A DNA stretch of 64,000 bases from Ceratotherium simum simum. Its lineage: Eukaryota; Chordata; Mammalia; Perissodactyla; Rhinocerotidae. The stretch covers positions 11,014,927-11,078,926 of the forward strand of contig NW_004454207.1 of the NCBI RefSeq assembly GCF_000283155.1, given 5' to 3'. Below, piece after piece: positions 46,991 to 59,275 of the stretch. Position 1 is the stretch's first letter, and the number at the start of each line of letters is the position of its first letter. A program made the translations under genes and the position numbers. The notes under the pieces are model-generated. The model was not told where the DNA came from and searched no databases. It saw only the letters and a program-made list of their open reading frames with translations.

Positions 46991-47243
46991 AATTTTTTTT
47001 TTTTTGCTGAGGAAGATTTACCCTGAGCTAACATCAGTTGCCAATCTTCCTCTTTTTTTGCTGAAGAAGATTCGCCCTGAGCTAACATCTGTGCCAATCT
47101 TCCTCTATTTTGTATGTGGGTCACCGTCACAGCATGGCCACTGACAAGTGGTGTATGTCTGCACCCAGGATCTGAAACCAAGAACCCAGGCTGCGGAAGT
47201 TGAGTGCCCCGAACTTAACCACTATGCCATGGGGCCAGCTCCT
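46991..47243 (-). mobile_element. ERE SINE with duplicated 3' unit
   Basis: T run, then two tandem copies of the 3' unit (gaggaagatttaccctgagc... and gaagaagattcgccctgagc...), 'gggtcaccgtcacagcatggcc', head ending 'gccatggggccagct'. Similar flanks tggctcac (about 46978) and tggcttgc (about 47244) suggest a worn target duplication. Confidence 0.94.
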
Positions 47244-47834
47244 TGGCTTGCTTTTTAATATACAGAAAAACTGCTCTGCAGTAAAAATTATCTGAGTCAA
47301 TTTGAACCAATGTTTCAAACATCACACATTCATACCACCAATGCATTTTTTATTCACTGATGTAATTAATATATCTTTATGCCAAGTTAATTTGAAATCT
47401 TGCTTCAATTTTCCCTTCATGCAATTAAACACTTAAGAATTAGGTCTCAAAGGCCAATTTACATAAATAATTAAGAACCCAATTCACCCTATCCATGTTG
47501 GCCCTTTCCTCTATTGTGGAAGCAAATGTTGTAATATACATGCATCCTGCATTGCAAGTCCTTTACCTTTTCTATCCCTTAGAAATATTAATACTGAAAT
47601 ACTAAAGAGTTTTGGCTTTCATGGGTACACTGCTGCCACATCTTATCAGTTAACAGAGGAAGAAATATGAATTTCATATGAGAAGGAGGTGTTTGGGAGG
47701 ATGGTATTTATAAATGACAATGGCTGAAAGGCTAATGTGTTGATCAGACTTCTATGGCTTTGAAAAATAATGGAGCACTCTCTCTGCATGGCTGTCACTG
47801 CGTAGTCCAGGGCATAAATCCACAACATTTAAGA
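47244..47834. other. Unique sequence, no gene recognised
   Basis: Nothing identified. Confidence 0.4.
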
Positions 47835-48060
47835 TGACAAGACCTTGTATTTACATAGAGACTTTCTCCAAGGAATTCACATCACTCCTTAGGAATGGCT
47901 CCATTAATTCTTATAGCTTTGGGAACTAGAGTGGGAAGATATATCTTTATGGCCAGTTGTCATAAATGAAGGAACCATGTCTGCGATGGGTTTGTAACTT
48001 TCTCAAGGTCACTCTAGGCAAACTGAATTGCTAGAAGTGTGGAAACCCAGAGTATTATCA
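47835..48060 (-). mobile_element. MIR-like SINE (worn)
   Basis: 'gtatttacatagagactttctcc', 'taactttctcaaggtcactctaggcaa...gaaacccag' are in antisense MIR order. Confidence 0.55.
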
Positions 48061-48188
48061 ATTTCCCATGTAGTGAAAGGACTATATGGATCACTTGGGG
48101 TAGGGGAGGAACATGGCTTTTCAGAAACTATCTTTTATCATTTTTACTCCCTTATGTAATCTGTGATTGACAAACAGTATCTTTGGTT

Positions 48189-48304
48189 AGTGTTTCCCAA
48201 ACCATGGTCCTCTGAACACTAGGTTATGCAAGACATCAATAAGTCTTCATTGAAAAAACAAAACAAAACACGGCTTCCATGGCCAAATAAGTTTGAGAAA
48301 CGCT
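48189..48304. mobile_element. hAT-type MITE (MER58-like), small
   Basis: Terminal inverted repeats: agtgtttcccaaac at the left, gtttgagaaacgct at the right, about 115 bp apart. Family name tentative. Confidence 0.65.
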
Positions 48305-48399
48305 TCATCCTGTATTTACTTCTTGCTGACTCATAACTCCTATTAGTGCAGTAAAAGCTCAGAGAAGTGCTGTGGAGAAAATTACTAACTTTGTTTAAG

Positions 48400-48730
48400 C
48401 CACAGTTTTCCAGACTTATTTGACTATGGAAATAAAATCTCTTTTTTTTTCCATAATTTTATTTATTTATTTATTTTTCCCCCAAAGCCCCAGTAGATAG
48501 TTGTATGTCATAGTTGCACATCCCTCTAGTTGCTGTATGTGGGACACGGCCTCAGCATGGCCAGAGAAGCGGTGCATCGGTGCGCACCCAGGATCCGAAC
48601 CCGGGCCACCAGTAGCGGAGCAAGCACACTTAACTGCTAAGCCACGGGGCCAGCCCCAATGAAATTTCTTTTATACAGTATCTCTTAATAACTCGTGGAA
48701 CTGTTTTTCAATGGATCGCATTCTGGAGAA
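48400..48730. mobile_element. Possible hAT fragment split by an ERE
   Basis: 'acagttttccagacttatttgactatgg' before and 'cagtatctcttaataactcgtgg' after the ERE resemble parts of one hAT-type repeat. Weak. Confidence 0.4.
48446..48657 (-). mobile_element. ERE SINE, subtype with the 'gtgcaactatgac' block
   Basis: A tail with (atttt) repeats, then 'ccagtagatagttgtatgtcatagttgcac', head with consensus B box (ggatccgaacc at 48591-48601 is ggttcggatcc on the minus strand) and 'gccacggggccagcccc'. Flanks aataaaatctctttt (48431-48445) and aatgaaatttctttt (48658-48672) are the target duplication. The central block is shared with the plus-strand ERE at 7762, but the tandem 3' units are missing. Confidence 0.93.
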
Positions 48731-50334
48731 ATATAGTTCTTGGATAAAGGCTCTGGTGAAGAAACACTTCTCTAGAATCTGTTTTTATTCTCTGATCTTT
48801 CCAGGCCACACTCTGTTTTGAGGCCTCATTCATGTGATGACCTGGGTGGTGTTTGAGCCTTAGAGATGCAGCAGATACTCTTAGTGTTGCTAGATAAGGT
48901 TCTATGGGAGGAATGAGATGGTGCTGAAAAACGACCCAGGAACAATACCATAGCCTTTGTTCCAACCTCCTTTTAATTCCTGCCTAGTTCTAGTCTATTC
49001 CACACCCTGATCTGGGGCCATTTGCCTGGAACAGTGCCACAGTGCTGTGTGTGCTGGGCACTGAAGGGACAAACAATCACAGATCAAGTAACAGATATAG
49101 TAGAGACCAAGAACTAAGGAGGGGTCAAGAACCAATCGGACAGGAACTAGGAGGAGTCTATCATTAGGGCACAGAATAGAACATGGCTTTGGAAATTCAG
49201 GGTAGAGATAGTGGTGACATCAGGAAATAGGGAGACATGGAATATGTCATTTCAACAGAGCAATAAGAGTCTTATGTAGACCAAATCTTGATAGGTTGGC
49301 ACATGGCATTCCATATAAGGTTTCTTGGCGGAGTCCAAGAGTTTTTATTCAGGTGGCTCCTGCACATTGGTTAGGCAAATCACTATTAGCATATTTTAGT
49401 CACTCTTTTACAGATTGTGATAAAAATGCTGCTCTGTGAGTTGCTAACTAAAAATCATTTAGAAAACAGGTGTTTGTCAATATAGAGACCGATATCCAGG
49501 GGAAAGTGTTATTTCTGCAGCAAAAAAACTATGTTGAAATGATCAGCTGCCTTAATTAAAAAGACAGGGTAAGAAGGCATAGGTGTTGGGCCATATTCAG
49601 ATGCTAATTCTCCTTCCCTTCTTCTTCCTAGCCAATCAGTGCTGTCCTCCCTCCTCCCACATACATCTTGTCACTATTATAATCAAGCAGGACAGGAGCT
49701 TTTATTACTCAAATATCATTTTAATTCTTGGGGAATTAAGACAGTAAGAATTAGCCTGGAGGACAGCATCGGAAAGTGACAGGAGGTGGGGGGACTAGGA
49801 AGGTAAATTGGGGCCAGTTATAAAAGACTTTGGCTCTCATAAAAGAATTATATATCATGTCAAGGAGTTGACTTTGTTGTCTGGAAATGAGAAACCACAA
49901 AGTTTTGAAGTTGGGTTTGGCATGATTGAATGTTACCAACCTGCTCAGGTATTTACCACTCCTTGAATTGCCATCACCCTCTCATTCCCACCATTTGAAG
50001 GACCCTTTCCTCTGGGAAATTGTCTGCACCATAGAGACATTGAAATAAAGGAGGTATGTAATCATATTTAGTGAGTCTTAAGCCACGTTTAAACATGGTA
50101 AGTAAATGGGATGACTATATATATCTTCTTTGATTATTATAAAAATAACAACCAAGAGATAGGTTTTTATTGTTATAATCAATCATAATGAACAATTATA
50201 ATAAGCAAATGCAGAGAATTTAATATTAGGCGAGCCAGAAAATTCGTTGGGCTTACTTAAGAGCAGGTTTTCTTAGGAGCAGAGAGACTATTCTCCTCTG
50301 AGCAGTTGGCCTAAAAGATAGGACGGGCATATGT
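48731..50334. other. Unique sequence, no gene recognised
   Basis: Nothing identified; no long open frame. Confidence 0.45.
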
Positions 50335-50790
50335 ATGTGTTGGTTCCAGTCCTCTAACAAGCAGATGTCAAGATAGGATTAGATGTGCAAGGCTTTTATT
50401 AAGAGAAATGCCTGTGAGAGAAAATGGAGAGGGAGCTGGGCAAGGCTAGGAGAGCCATCAGACAACAATGCAACTGTGACCTGGAGTGAAGGGGAGAGTG
50501 AGAGGTTGGGTGGAAGCATCCTAGACTGATGTGTAGTCAAAGAAAGATACAGCAAGGCTGTCAGGGTGTCCTCCGGCCAACATAGGCCATCAGAGGTATT
50601 CCCTGTCTCCTAGGAGTGGCCCTGCCTTACTTAGTACCCCTGCTGTGTTCAGTCATTGGCTGAGAGCAGCCCGTGAGAGATGTGGCCCCACACAAATGCA
50701 GTGATGGCTTTCAGAGTACAGCAGCTGGGGCCCAGACTCCCAGTAGTTGGAAGTCTGGGAGGTGCATTCTATTGGCTCTAATAATGTACA
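50335..50790 (-). mobile_element. Solo LTR relic (ERVL-like), minus strand
   Basis: On the minus strand a poly(A) signal aataaa (plus 50395-50400, tttatt) is followed by 'catctaatcctatcttgacatctgcttg', the same kind of 3' LTR end seen at 4190. An 8-bp-stem hairpin lies at 50731-50759 (cccagact / agtctggg). The only LTR relic here on the minus strand. Confidence 0.6.
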
Positions 50791-51696
50791 TGATTCAAAC
50801 TTCTCCTTGAGATGCTCCAACAATCCATACCTCTGTTTGCTTACTGTGTTCAGTGGTTCAGAGGGAGGGTTTCACAAAGTGAAAGTGGTTTCACAAAGAG
50901 GGAGGGACTTTTGCTGGTAGAAATGGGAGGTTGAGAGCAGTTCAGAGATCATCATCTTGGTAACATCTGAGCATGCCGCTTGCCTGCTTAAAAAGATGAG
51001 GCTGATTTGCAGCTGGTTTTACTAGAGTCTATTCTTCTGAGAATTCCATGGCATCTAATATCAAAAATGATATTATAGAGGGGGGAAAAGGTAAAATGTT
51101 ATTTTCGATTTCTAAGTAAAGCTGTCAGATTCAGGAAGTTTCTGACACTTCATTATAGGTAGAAGCACTTTGCGTAGTCTCTTTGCATTTTATACTCAAG
51201 ATAACTTTTGGATTGATACGATTGTTCTAAAATAATGCTCCCGTCAGATTAGAGGCAAAAACAATTAGAAGACACCTTTGTTTGAAATCAGTATGACTGC
51301 ATAAAATGTATTAATAAAACAGTGAATAATCTTGATCTCTTGATAAATTGCTTGCTCTAGAGAGCATGGGCAGCTCTTGTAGCATCTATTGAGAAAACAA
51401 AGAAATCCTGTTAAGATGACATCTGCTTCTTCTGTGGAAAGTGTTAGGAGTCATGAGGTTTGGAATATGATGCAGTTAGCAGCATCCTGTACTTAATCAG
51501 CTGGCAAGGAGGAATGTTTGTCTTCTTTCTTGGGCATCCATGGATTCTAGAATGCATCTCACATTTGGCTTTACCTGAAAATCAGTGAGACACTTAGCTT
51601 GAAGAAGCTGACTGAAAGTGCTGTCCCCAACTTGGCATATCTGAGGCTGTTGTTGACCATGTGACAATTAACTGTGGTGAAATGGGGCTGGGGTGG
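50791..51696. other. Unique sequence, no gene recognised
   Basis: Nothing identified. Confidence 0.4.
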
Positions 51697-52141
51697 TGTA
51701 TCAGTTACCTATGGCCACAATAATGCTCCAGGACAAACAACCACAAAATCTCAGGAAACAAAATGTGGGTATTTGGCTTTGCAAATCTGGAAGTTGACTA
51801 GAGATTGGCTAATCTAGGCTGGGTTTAGCTGGGGCAATTTGGTTTTGCTCTATGTGTCTCTCATCTTTCTACCGGGATCAGTGGGCCAACCTAGGCATGT
51901 TCTTCTCATTGTGATGGTAAAAAGACAAAAGAGAAAGCATAAACACACGAGTCATATTAAGGCCTAGGCTTGAAACTGGCAAACTATCACTTCTGCCTCA
52001 TTTTATTTGCCAAAGCTAGTCATATGGCCAAAATGACCGTCAAGGCACAGAAAAGTATATTCTGCCCATGATAAGGCCATGGCAAGGGTGTGGATGCAGA
52101 AAGTTGTGATGAATTGGGACCAAAACAGGCAATCTACCGCA
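51697..52141 (+). mobile_element. LTR-like interspersed repeat, copy 3 of 4
   Basis: Starts TGTATCAGTTACC and ends CTACCGCA, consistent with TG...CA ends. Shares 'atcacttctgcctcattttatttgcc', 'aaggcctaggcttgaaactgg' and the overall order with the other copies. Confidence 0.68.
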
Positions 52142-52269
52142 GGGAGAAACTAGCCCTGTCCACTTTGATCTTTTGTTTAGTCTAGGCTACCAGGAAAACT
52201 CTGGGTGACTCAGCCCCAAGCAAGGCACAAGTTCTTGACTCGCCTTCTGCAGGGACTGTTAGTTGTCCA

Positions 52270-52710
52270 CTAAAATCCATTGCCACTTCTTCTTGGGTTG
52301 TTAGTCTTTTTGCTGCTGAGTTGTAAAAGTTCTTTATATATTCTGGATACTAGACCCTTATCAGAGACCAGATGTGCAAATATTATGTCCCATTTTGTGG
52401 GTTGTCTTTTCACTTTCTTGGTAGTGTCCTTTGATGCATAAAAGTTTTTAATTTTGAAGTCCAATTTATCTATTTTTTCTTTTGTTGCGTGTGTTTTTTA
52501 TGTCATATCTAAGAATCCTTTGCCAAGTCCAAGGTCATGAAGATATACCCCTAAGTTTTCTTCTAAGGGTTTTATAGTTTTAGCTCTTACATTTAGGTCT
52601 TTGGTCCATTTCAAGTTGGTTTTTGTACATGGTATGAGATAGGGATCCTTTTGCATGTGGATACCCAGTTGTCCCAGCATCATTTGTTGAAGAGATCATT
52701 CTTTGAGAAG
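52270..52710 (-). mobile_element. Internal L1 ORF2 fragment
   Basis: The antisense carries ORF2 remnant ([38 protein letters not shown]). No 3' UTR or tail is attached, so this is a piece of a broken or inverted insertion rather than a simple 5' truncation. Confidence 0.87.
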
Positions 52711-53164
52711 TACTGGTTTTGATAAGAAATTTTCATGGCTGTTGTCATTCAGGCAGACTCAAGTGTAAGGCTTTGTGGGTAGGTTGATACCAGAGTCCTT
52801 CAGGGGAAGGAGGAGAGGTTCTGTGAAAAAGAGAAGGCAAGGACAGGGTTGGGGTGGGGAGGATGGAACTGAAATTGACATGGAGGCTGGCCTCTTGGAG
52901 AGGTTATATAAGTCTAGGAACACTGCCAAAGGAACGTTATAATCTCAGTCCAACTTCTAGAACTTTGGATATCAATAAATTCACGAGCATGTATAGATTT
53001 GGTAGTTGGGAATCCAGATGGCTGTTAAAAACTTGGCAAACGGTTGGCTATTGTCCAATTTATTAGATAGCTATCCATATGCAGTGGAACCATACTCAAT
53101 GCGTTAAGGGTTTGAAAATAGGAGCCAGTCCTGGGGAGGAGGCCTAGCCAGGGCGAAGCTAGGC
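52711..53164. other. Unique sequence, no gene recognised
   Basis: Nothing identified. Confidence 0.4.
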
Positions 53165-53682
53165 AAGGTGCGGTAGGTTGATGACCAAAATGGCTGCAAT
53201 TCTTCACTCCTCCTTGTATCTAGGGCTTTTACTATGTGACTCGGCAGCTCCTTCCACCAAGAAGTAGAGCTGATTTCCGACACTTTAATCTGGGCTGGCC
53301 TTATGATTCTCTTTAGCCAATAGAATATGGCAGAAATAACTGTGTGTCATCTCTGAGCCTAGGCATCAAGATGTTTTGTGCACTTCTGCTCTCTCTGTCT
53401 GGGAATCCTACCTATTTTCCATGAGAACAAGCCTTGGTTGGAAGATGAGACCTCTCGGAGGCAATCTGAGGCTATCCAGTCAACCCTCAGAAGGAGAGCC
53501 ACCTATCCCACCCACAGCTGAGCAATGTTCCATGAGACAGCCCAGCTGAGACCAGAAGAATTGGCCAACTGAGCCCAGCAGAAGTTGCCAATCTTCAGAA
53601 TCATGATATAAATAAATAGTTGTTATTTTAAGCCACTGAATTTTGGGGAAGGTTTGTCACATAGCAACAACTAACAATACAA
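53165..53682 (+). mobile_element. MLT1-type MaLR solo LTR
   Basis: 'atggctgcaattcttcactcctcc', 'gggctggccttatgattctctttagccaatagaatatgg', 'agcccagcagaag', poly(A) signal at 53611-53616, 'ttttaagccactgaattttgggg', end 'gcaacaactaacaatac'. Confidence 0.83.
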
Positions 53683-55544
53683 AAGACATCAAGGTCCTTC
53701 TGAATGGACTGTAGAGCAGGAGGGGTTTTTCTCTCTGAGGATAGGGTAAAGCAAGGGAGGTGCACAGGACACAACATTTAAGAAGGCATTCACTCTCAGG
53801 TGCAGACTTTGTATTTTTCCTGGCCTGGGTCATCTGTTCTAGAGTGGAGAGTGTTGAGAGTGAGAGCTGGGAAGGCATTTAAAGAGATTGGATCACTAGG
53901 AAGACAGGAGTGATGGCAGGGAAGTTGAAGATCAGGTTACAGGTGTGCTCAGGTATTGTCCCAGGTTGGGGTTAGTGGGGAAGATATAAGAACTCAGGTA
54001 TGGTTGGTGGTCAAGGAAATCCCAGTTTCTGCAGCACAGAAGCCCAGCTATTGTGACTGGCCCAGTGGATTCCAAACCTGGGTATGTGTTAGAAACTAGG
54101 AGAGGCTTCAGTCTGGGCTGTTGGCTCAGTTAATGATCTACAGAGGGCAAGGAAGGACATGGGAAGGGGGCCAGGCTGTCATCAGCTCTGTACACCCCCA
54201 CTCCTTGGCCTGTTGCTCCTTTGACCTGTTAGAACAAAACGGTTAAAATTCAAGAAATAATGGGCCACTTTTAGAAAAGAGCTGCTTTGCAGAACATGCT
54301 TCAGAACAATTTTCATGACAGGCAGCAAGAGATTCTTTTCTCCAATTGCAGCTGCCACAATTTACACATTGCACTGAGTAGTGACAAGCGATTTCAGAAG
54401 TGACAGGGATAGGCCATAGCCATGCTTGCAAAACCTGGGTCAGACCAACAATGCTAATTTCTAGGCTCTCACATCATCACTATCTTTATAGTAGTAAATG
54501 ACAATGATGACAGCTCTTTAGATTTGGGGAGAGGAGTTGCCCAAACAATGAAGTGGAAAAGTAATAAGGGTATGGTGTTTCTTGGGCTAAGATGTGAACA
54601 GCTTTGAAGGTCTACATTGCAAACACTTACTGAGGCATCCAGGATAATAAAGACATATTTGAGACAATTTTCAATCCTTAGCTCGTCAGTCTTTGTGGAA
54701 CATCCTCACTTCTTTATAGACTGGGAAACACAAGCCTTTCCAGGCTTGGGTAGTTAATGAGAGCAGAGGAGGGGCCATTTGGTAGCCTCATGGTTGTATC
54801 TCCTGCAACTCTGCTTCTCACTCGTCAAAGGTACAACCCCTACTTCTCCATCCTCTTTGGTATTACCTTTATCCAGTCTGGGACTGTCCCAGCCCTCAGT
54901 TTACCATTCCCTTGCTAGTTCACCTTTTCACACTTCTCGGTTTTCCCTTTTGTGTGTGGTTCCATTGTAAATAAATGCCCTTAATCTAGTTACACAATCA
55001 ACGCTTCTCCTCCTCCTCGAAACTACAGCCATGCAGGTGCTGTTAATTATCACTACTCCTCTGAGACCCAGGACCTAGAGGTGGCTTGTCCATTGCACTT
55101 TCACTCTCATTGGGAAACCACTCTTTCTATAAGGCTCACACCAACCAGTCTTTCCTGAGACCCCTTTCTTTGCACATTCATCTGCAGACCTCTTGGAGAG
55201 TCATTGAGAACTTCATCCTTGGCTCCCTCTTACTTTCTTCCTCTCTATTCAAGTGTGATCATTATAACAGATGATTTTAATGATGCCTGGGCATGGCAGA
55301 GCCTATTTCAAGGTAATTTCCTGTAGCTCATGTATCACTGCTGAAATTTGGTATTTTTTGCCTAATATTTCAAAGAACTTTTAACTGGATAAAGTCTGAC
55401 TCATAGGACTTACGGAAACTTGGGTGGCGATCTTGTTTATAACTAGTTCCCTACCTACTTAAAATGCTTTCTGAACTCGGAGAGAGGAACTCCATTCCCC
55501 TCAATATATGACTCTTGTTTTTAACTTGGTTATTTTTGCTGGTA
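53683..55544. other. Unique sequence, no gene recognised
   Basis: Nothing identified. Confidence 0.4.
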
Positions 55545-55625
55545 GTCTCCTGAATTTAGAGACCATGTCTCACCATTCTCTATCCTTCATAGTGCTCAGT
55601 ACAGAGTAAATGCCTGTTGGTGTAT
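55545..55625 (+). mobile_element. L2 LINE 3' end fragment
   Basis: 'gaccatgtctcaccattctc...catagtgctcagtacagagtaaatgcctgttgg'. Confidence 0.7.
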
Positions 55626-57004
55626 TAATATGTAAATTTTGATGCAATGGGAAATGGGCAGGTAGTCAACTTTTTCCTTTAATTTTTTTTTTTCACAAAT
55701 TCTGAATGCCCAGGTTACTGTCGTTGGCTTGGCCTTCATTCTCCATGCAGGAGTACAGAGGAGATACAAAATAAAGTTGATTTTTGTCTTACCCAATTTT
55801 GAGCTCAAAGGAATCTGATGACTGCTAAGAAAGAAAACCAATGGGAAACTGATGTATAATTTATTTGGTACCCAGTACCACAGGAACATCTGTTGTGATT
55901 TTATAAGCCTGTACAAATTCAAAACAAGATAAGTGAAGAAAATGTGTCTATTTAAAAGACAGCATAGCAGTCTTCTCTAAGCACATTAAGGAGAGAGATG
56001 TCTGCAGCTTTATTTGGCAATTGTATATAATCTCACAGGCAACACAGCTACGTTATTCATTTAATTAAAAATGGAAAATGTATTATAATGAAAAAAGTAA
56101 GCTGTGGAAAATGAGGAACCACACTCACCGTGTTCCTAACCTCTTTTTTTCATTTTGTGCGGGTAAGTTTTCTTGGCAATTAAGATGTTTAAAACAATGG
56201 AACAAAAGTACAGAGTTATGGGATGGCTGGTTCATTTCCTCATAAAGTTATTTTTTAAATTCTTTGCCAATTACTTGATAAGCAAAAAAACTTAAACATC
56301 GATGTTAATTACCTTTATTAGTGCTGACATAGTAGTTTCCACTAATGATCAGGTTCGTTCTCTGCTCCATTTATTGAGCTGAGTTGTGAATTATTAATGG
56401 GTATGAGGGCTACTTTACCAAAGATGAAAATATTTTGTAGAATGTTTTTCAAAAGATGGGTCAACAAAATCCCCAATAGACCAGCTTCCTATGCATATCC
56501 ATAAATATTGTGTTAAAAGAATCTGTCAATCTGTCTAGCTATCAACTAATCGTTGGGCCTATGATCGTGTTTTAGCTCAAGACAGTAAGATTCTGCATAT
56601 GGAGCTGCATCAGGACTGTGCTAGAGTTCCTGCTTGGTCCTGAGTCATTGTGAAACACTGAGCACATCAATTTACATCTCTGGATTTCTTTGGCCCATAT
56701 GTAAATTAAGAACATTGAATTGGTTCCCTCCCCTTATTCAGGCCTTAAATAAAAAAACTCCCCTAGCACAGCCCAGGTGGATATGAGATCAACATAATAA
56801 GACCCAATTTTGGTTTGATATTTTAAAGATTATGAAACAGTAGTTAGTTTTGAGTCTCCATGTGACTCCCCTCCCAACTTCATGCAGTACCAGAGCGAGG
56901 GCCAGATAAATTACTAACTACTATTCTCGGACCAGTTGTAAGAAGACTTATCAACCCTTGAGTCATTGTGGAAGAGAGTCACACACCTGAGCAGCAGTCT
57001 GTGT
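55626..57004. other. Unique AT-rich sequence, no gene recognised
   Basis: Very little repeat signal; 55980-56420 could hold conserved noncoding sequence, unverified. Confidence 0.4.
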
Positions 57005-57115
57005 CTGGGTATAATAATAACCAACCCTTCTATTTGTATAGTGCTTTGAGCTCTTTCAAGTATTTCACACATATTTTCTCATTTTACCCAGAATAGAATG
57101 AAGGTGATGATGAAG
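57005..57115 (-). mobile_element. MIR-type SINE fragment
   Basis: 'tttgtatagtgctttgagctctttcaagtatttcacacatattttctcattttac'. Confidence 0.6.
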
Positions 57116-58232
57116 ATGGTCTGTAAGCACATTTTCAAGGAACATGAGTTGAGGTTTTCAATCGTAGGCAAAATGAAGGACTGCATTTTTCCTCAGGGAT
57201 GAGATTGCATTTATGTTGTTCCTCCTGAATTTCATTAGCTTCTCACTCCCAACTTGAAAGAAGACTGTGAAAGGCAATGAAGACATTGAGAATGTGGCAG
57301 CAAATGCTGAATATAAAGTAGAAAAAAATGAAAGTCTTCCCTTTGAATTTAAAGAAAATAATGGTCTTGGTACTCTAATCATTGGGTTTGATATTGAAAC
57401 AGCCTGAGGATTGTCAAAACCAGGGAAATTGCATGAATCTGAAACTTGAGGCCAGAACTGCGTGAAAAGATAGATAGATTCAAGGATGTGGCCAGGTTTC
57501 TGAGATTGATTGTACAAATTTAGCAGGAGTAACTTAATTTTTTTGTTCCCACTGTTCTTCAATAACAAAACCTCCAAAACACTGAAAGACTATCAAGGCT
57601 TGAAACAGATGGGAAAAACAGATGCACCTTGAATTTTCCTTCAGACAGAGTTCTCGAATATCCTGGGAGATAGGCAGCGAAGGATGTATTCCTGGGAGCA
57701 TTGTGGATTTGTCCATCTCAAACCCCCGGGATCTGGCTTGCCTGACAATGGGAAGATTAACTGTTGCACTTAAAAAACTTAGTTTCATGATTTTTGTTAT
57801 AAATATTATTATAAAAAGAAAGTGAAAATATATATATATGTATATACATATGTATGTTTTTTTCTTCCCCTTAAAGAAGTGGTGATGTGGGTTTTGGATT
57901 TGACTTGGTTTTTTTTCAATCTGTTTCTATCAGGGTTGCTGGAACTTTGGAAAGCTTTCTGGATCTCCTTTGCCTATAATTATATGTTAAAGCCCTCAAA
58001 AGTGAGCTCTGGGCTGAGACTACCTGAGGTATTAAGAAGCACAAACTCTATTTAAAAGCAGGGTAAAAAAAAAAAACAAAACTAAAGGGAAGGAACCATT
58101 TCTTATTAATTGACCTGATGTGTGTGTGTGGATCCACCTCACAATGGAAACATTGCCAAGCAACTCGGTTTATATCCTAAAGCCTCCCTATTTGAGAGCC
58201 AAACGGGCTAACGTGCATACATTTGTATATTC
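57116..58232. other. Unique sequence, no gene recognised
   Basis: A 139-codon minus-strand open frame (57158-57577) and an overlapping plus-strand frame of about 50 codons ending at about 57408 exist; neither shows a domain I recognise. AT repeats lie at 57828-57850. Confidence 0.4.
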
Positions 58233-58412
58233 CTGTGGTTCTCACAGTTATGACCACAGTCATCAGCATCACCTGGAAAGTCGTCAGAAATGCAAATTCT
58301 CAGCCCTACTCCAGACCTGCTGAATTAGAAACTCTGCTGGTGGAGCCCAGCAGTCTGTTTTGACAAGCCCTTCAGGCGATTCTGATGCATGCCCAAGTTT
58401 GGGAACTACTGG
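58233..58412 (+). mobile_element. MER5A
   Basis: 'ctgtggttctcac', 'catcagcatcacctggaaag', 'ctgctgaattagaaactctgctggtggagcccagcagtctg', 'ttgacaagcccttcaggcgattctgatgcatgc', end 'gggaactactg'. Nearly full length. Confidence 0.9.
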
Positions 58413-58424
58413 TGTTCACTAAGA

Positions 58425-58605
58425 GTGGGTCTCCACGTTGTCTGAACATTGGAACCAACTGGAGAACTTAAAAAGAAAAACTCATGTCTGGTTCCCACCT
58501 CTAGGGATTCTACATTAATTGGTCTGAGGTATGGCCTGATCATAGTGTGTTTCAAAACCTCTCCAGGCAATTCTAATATTCAGACAAGCGTGGGACCCAC
58601 CCACT
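58425..58605 (+). mobile_element. MER5A, second copy in direct succession
   Basis: 'gaacattggaaccaactggagaac', 'ggttcccacctctagggattctacattaattggtctgagg', 'aacctctccaggcaattctaatattcagac'. It begins 13 bases after the first copy and has the same orientation. Confidence 0.82.
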
Positions 58606-59059
58606 GTGCTAACATCAACCTACTGTCCATCATATAAGGGGCAATTTTCAAAAAAGAAATGCAGGAGACAGCAATGACAGAAAAACAAAGCAAAATAGGA
58701 GTTTGGGGAAAGACAGATAAAGTGAGTTACACATACAGAATGCTTTCTGCTCTATCTAAAGGCATCTGAGTCAGTCTCCAGAACCTTTTCAAATGATGAT
58801 GATTAATTCTCCAGGTAAGAATATTCTTCTCTGTGTGAGGAATAGTCTTGCTATTGTGGTTATCACACCTCAAAGTTTATGTCAGAAAGTTTCCTATGGG
58901 ATTCTGACGGCAAAAAAATGTAAAGAAATAGCATAAAAATTTTGAAAAACTTACTTTGCAACTCAAGAATATTGGTCAAAAACCATCTGCATTGCTCGTG
59001 TTCTTTGAGACCTTAAATGACAAAGTTACTTTTTAGCCTGAATTTATTTTATTTCACTG
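58606..59059. other. Unique sequence, no gene recognised
   Basis: Nothing identified. Confidence 0.4.
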
Positions 59060-59275
59060 AATCTTATAGTCAGAAGGGACATTGCAGGCCATAGATACTA
59101 CAGGAATACTCTCCCATTTCTGTGGATTGGTGGGCTCCTCTGGAAATTTGCCAGGAAACTTACTGTATCACACGCACCAACCAATTGTTAGAAAGTTCTT
59201 TGATATTAACAAGTTCAAATTGAAATATTTCTTCTTATAAGTTCTACCCAGTCATCTCAGTTCTGCTTTGGAGAA
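59060..59275 (+). mobile_element. Ancient mammalian repeat, family not assigned
   Basis: 'aatcttatagtcagaagggacattgcaggccatagat' and 'ttagaaagttctttgatatt...gttctacccagtcatctcagttctgctttggag' resemble a widespread old repeat with the 'gaaagttcttccttatat' module. Weak. Confidence 0.45.
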
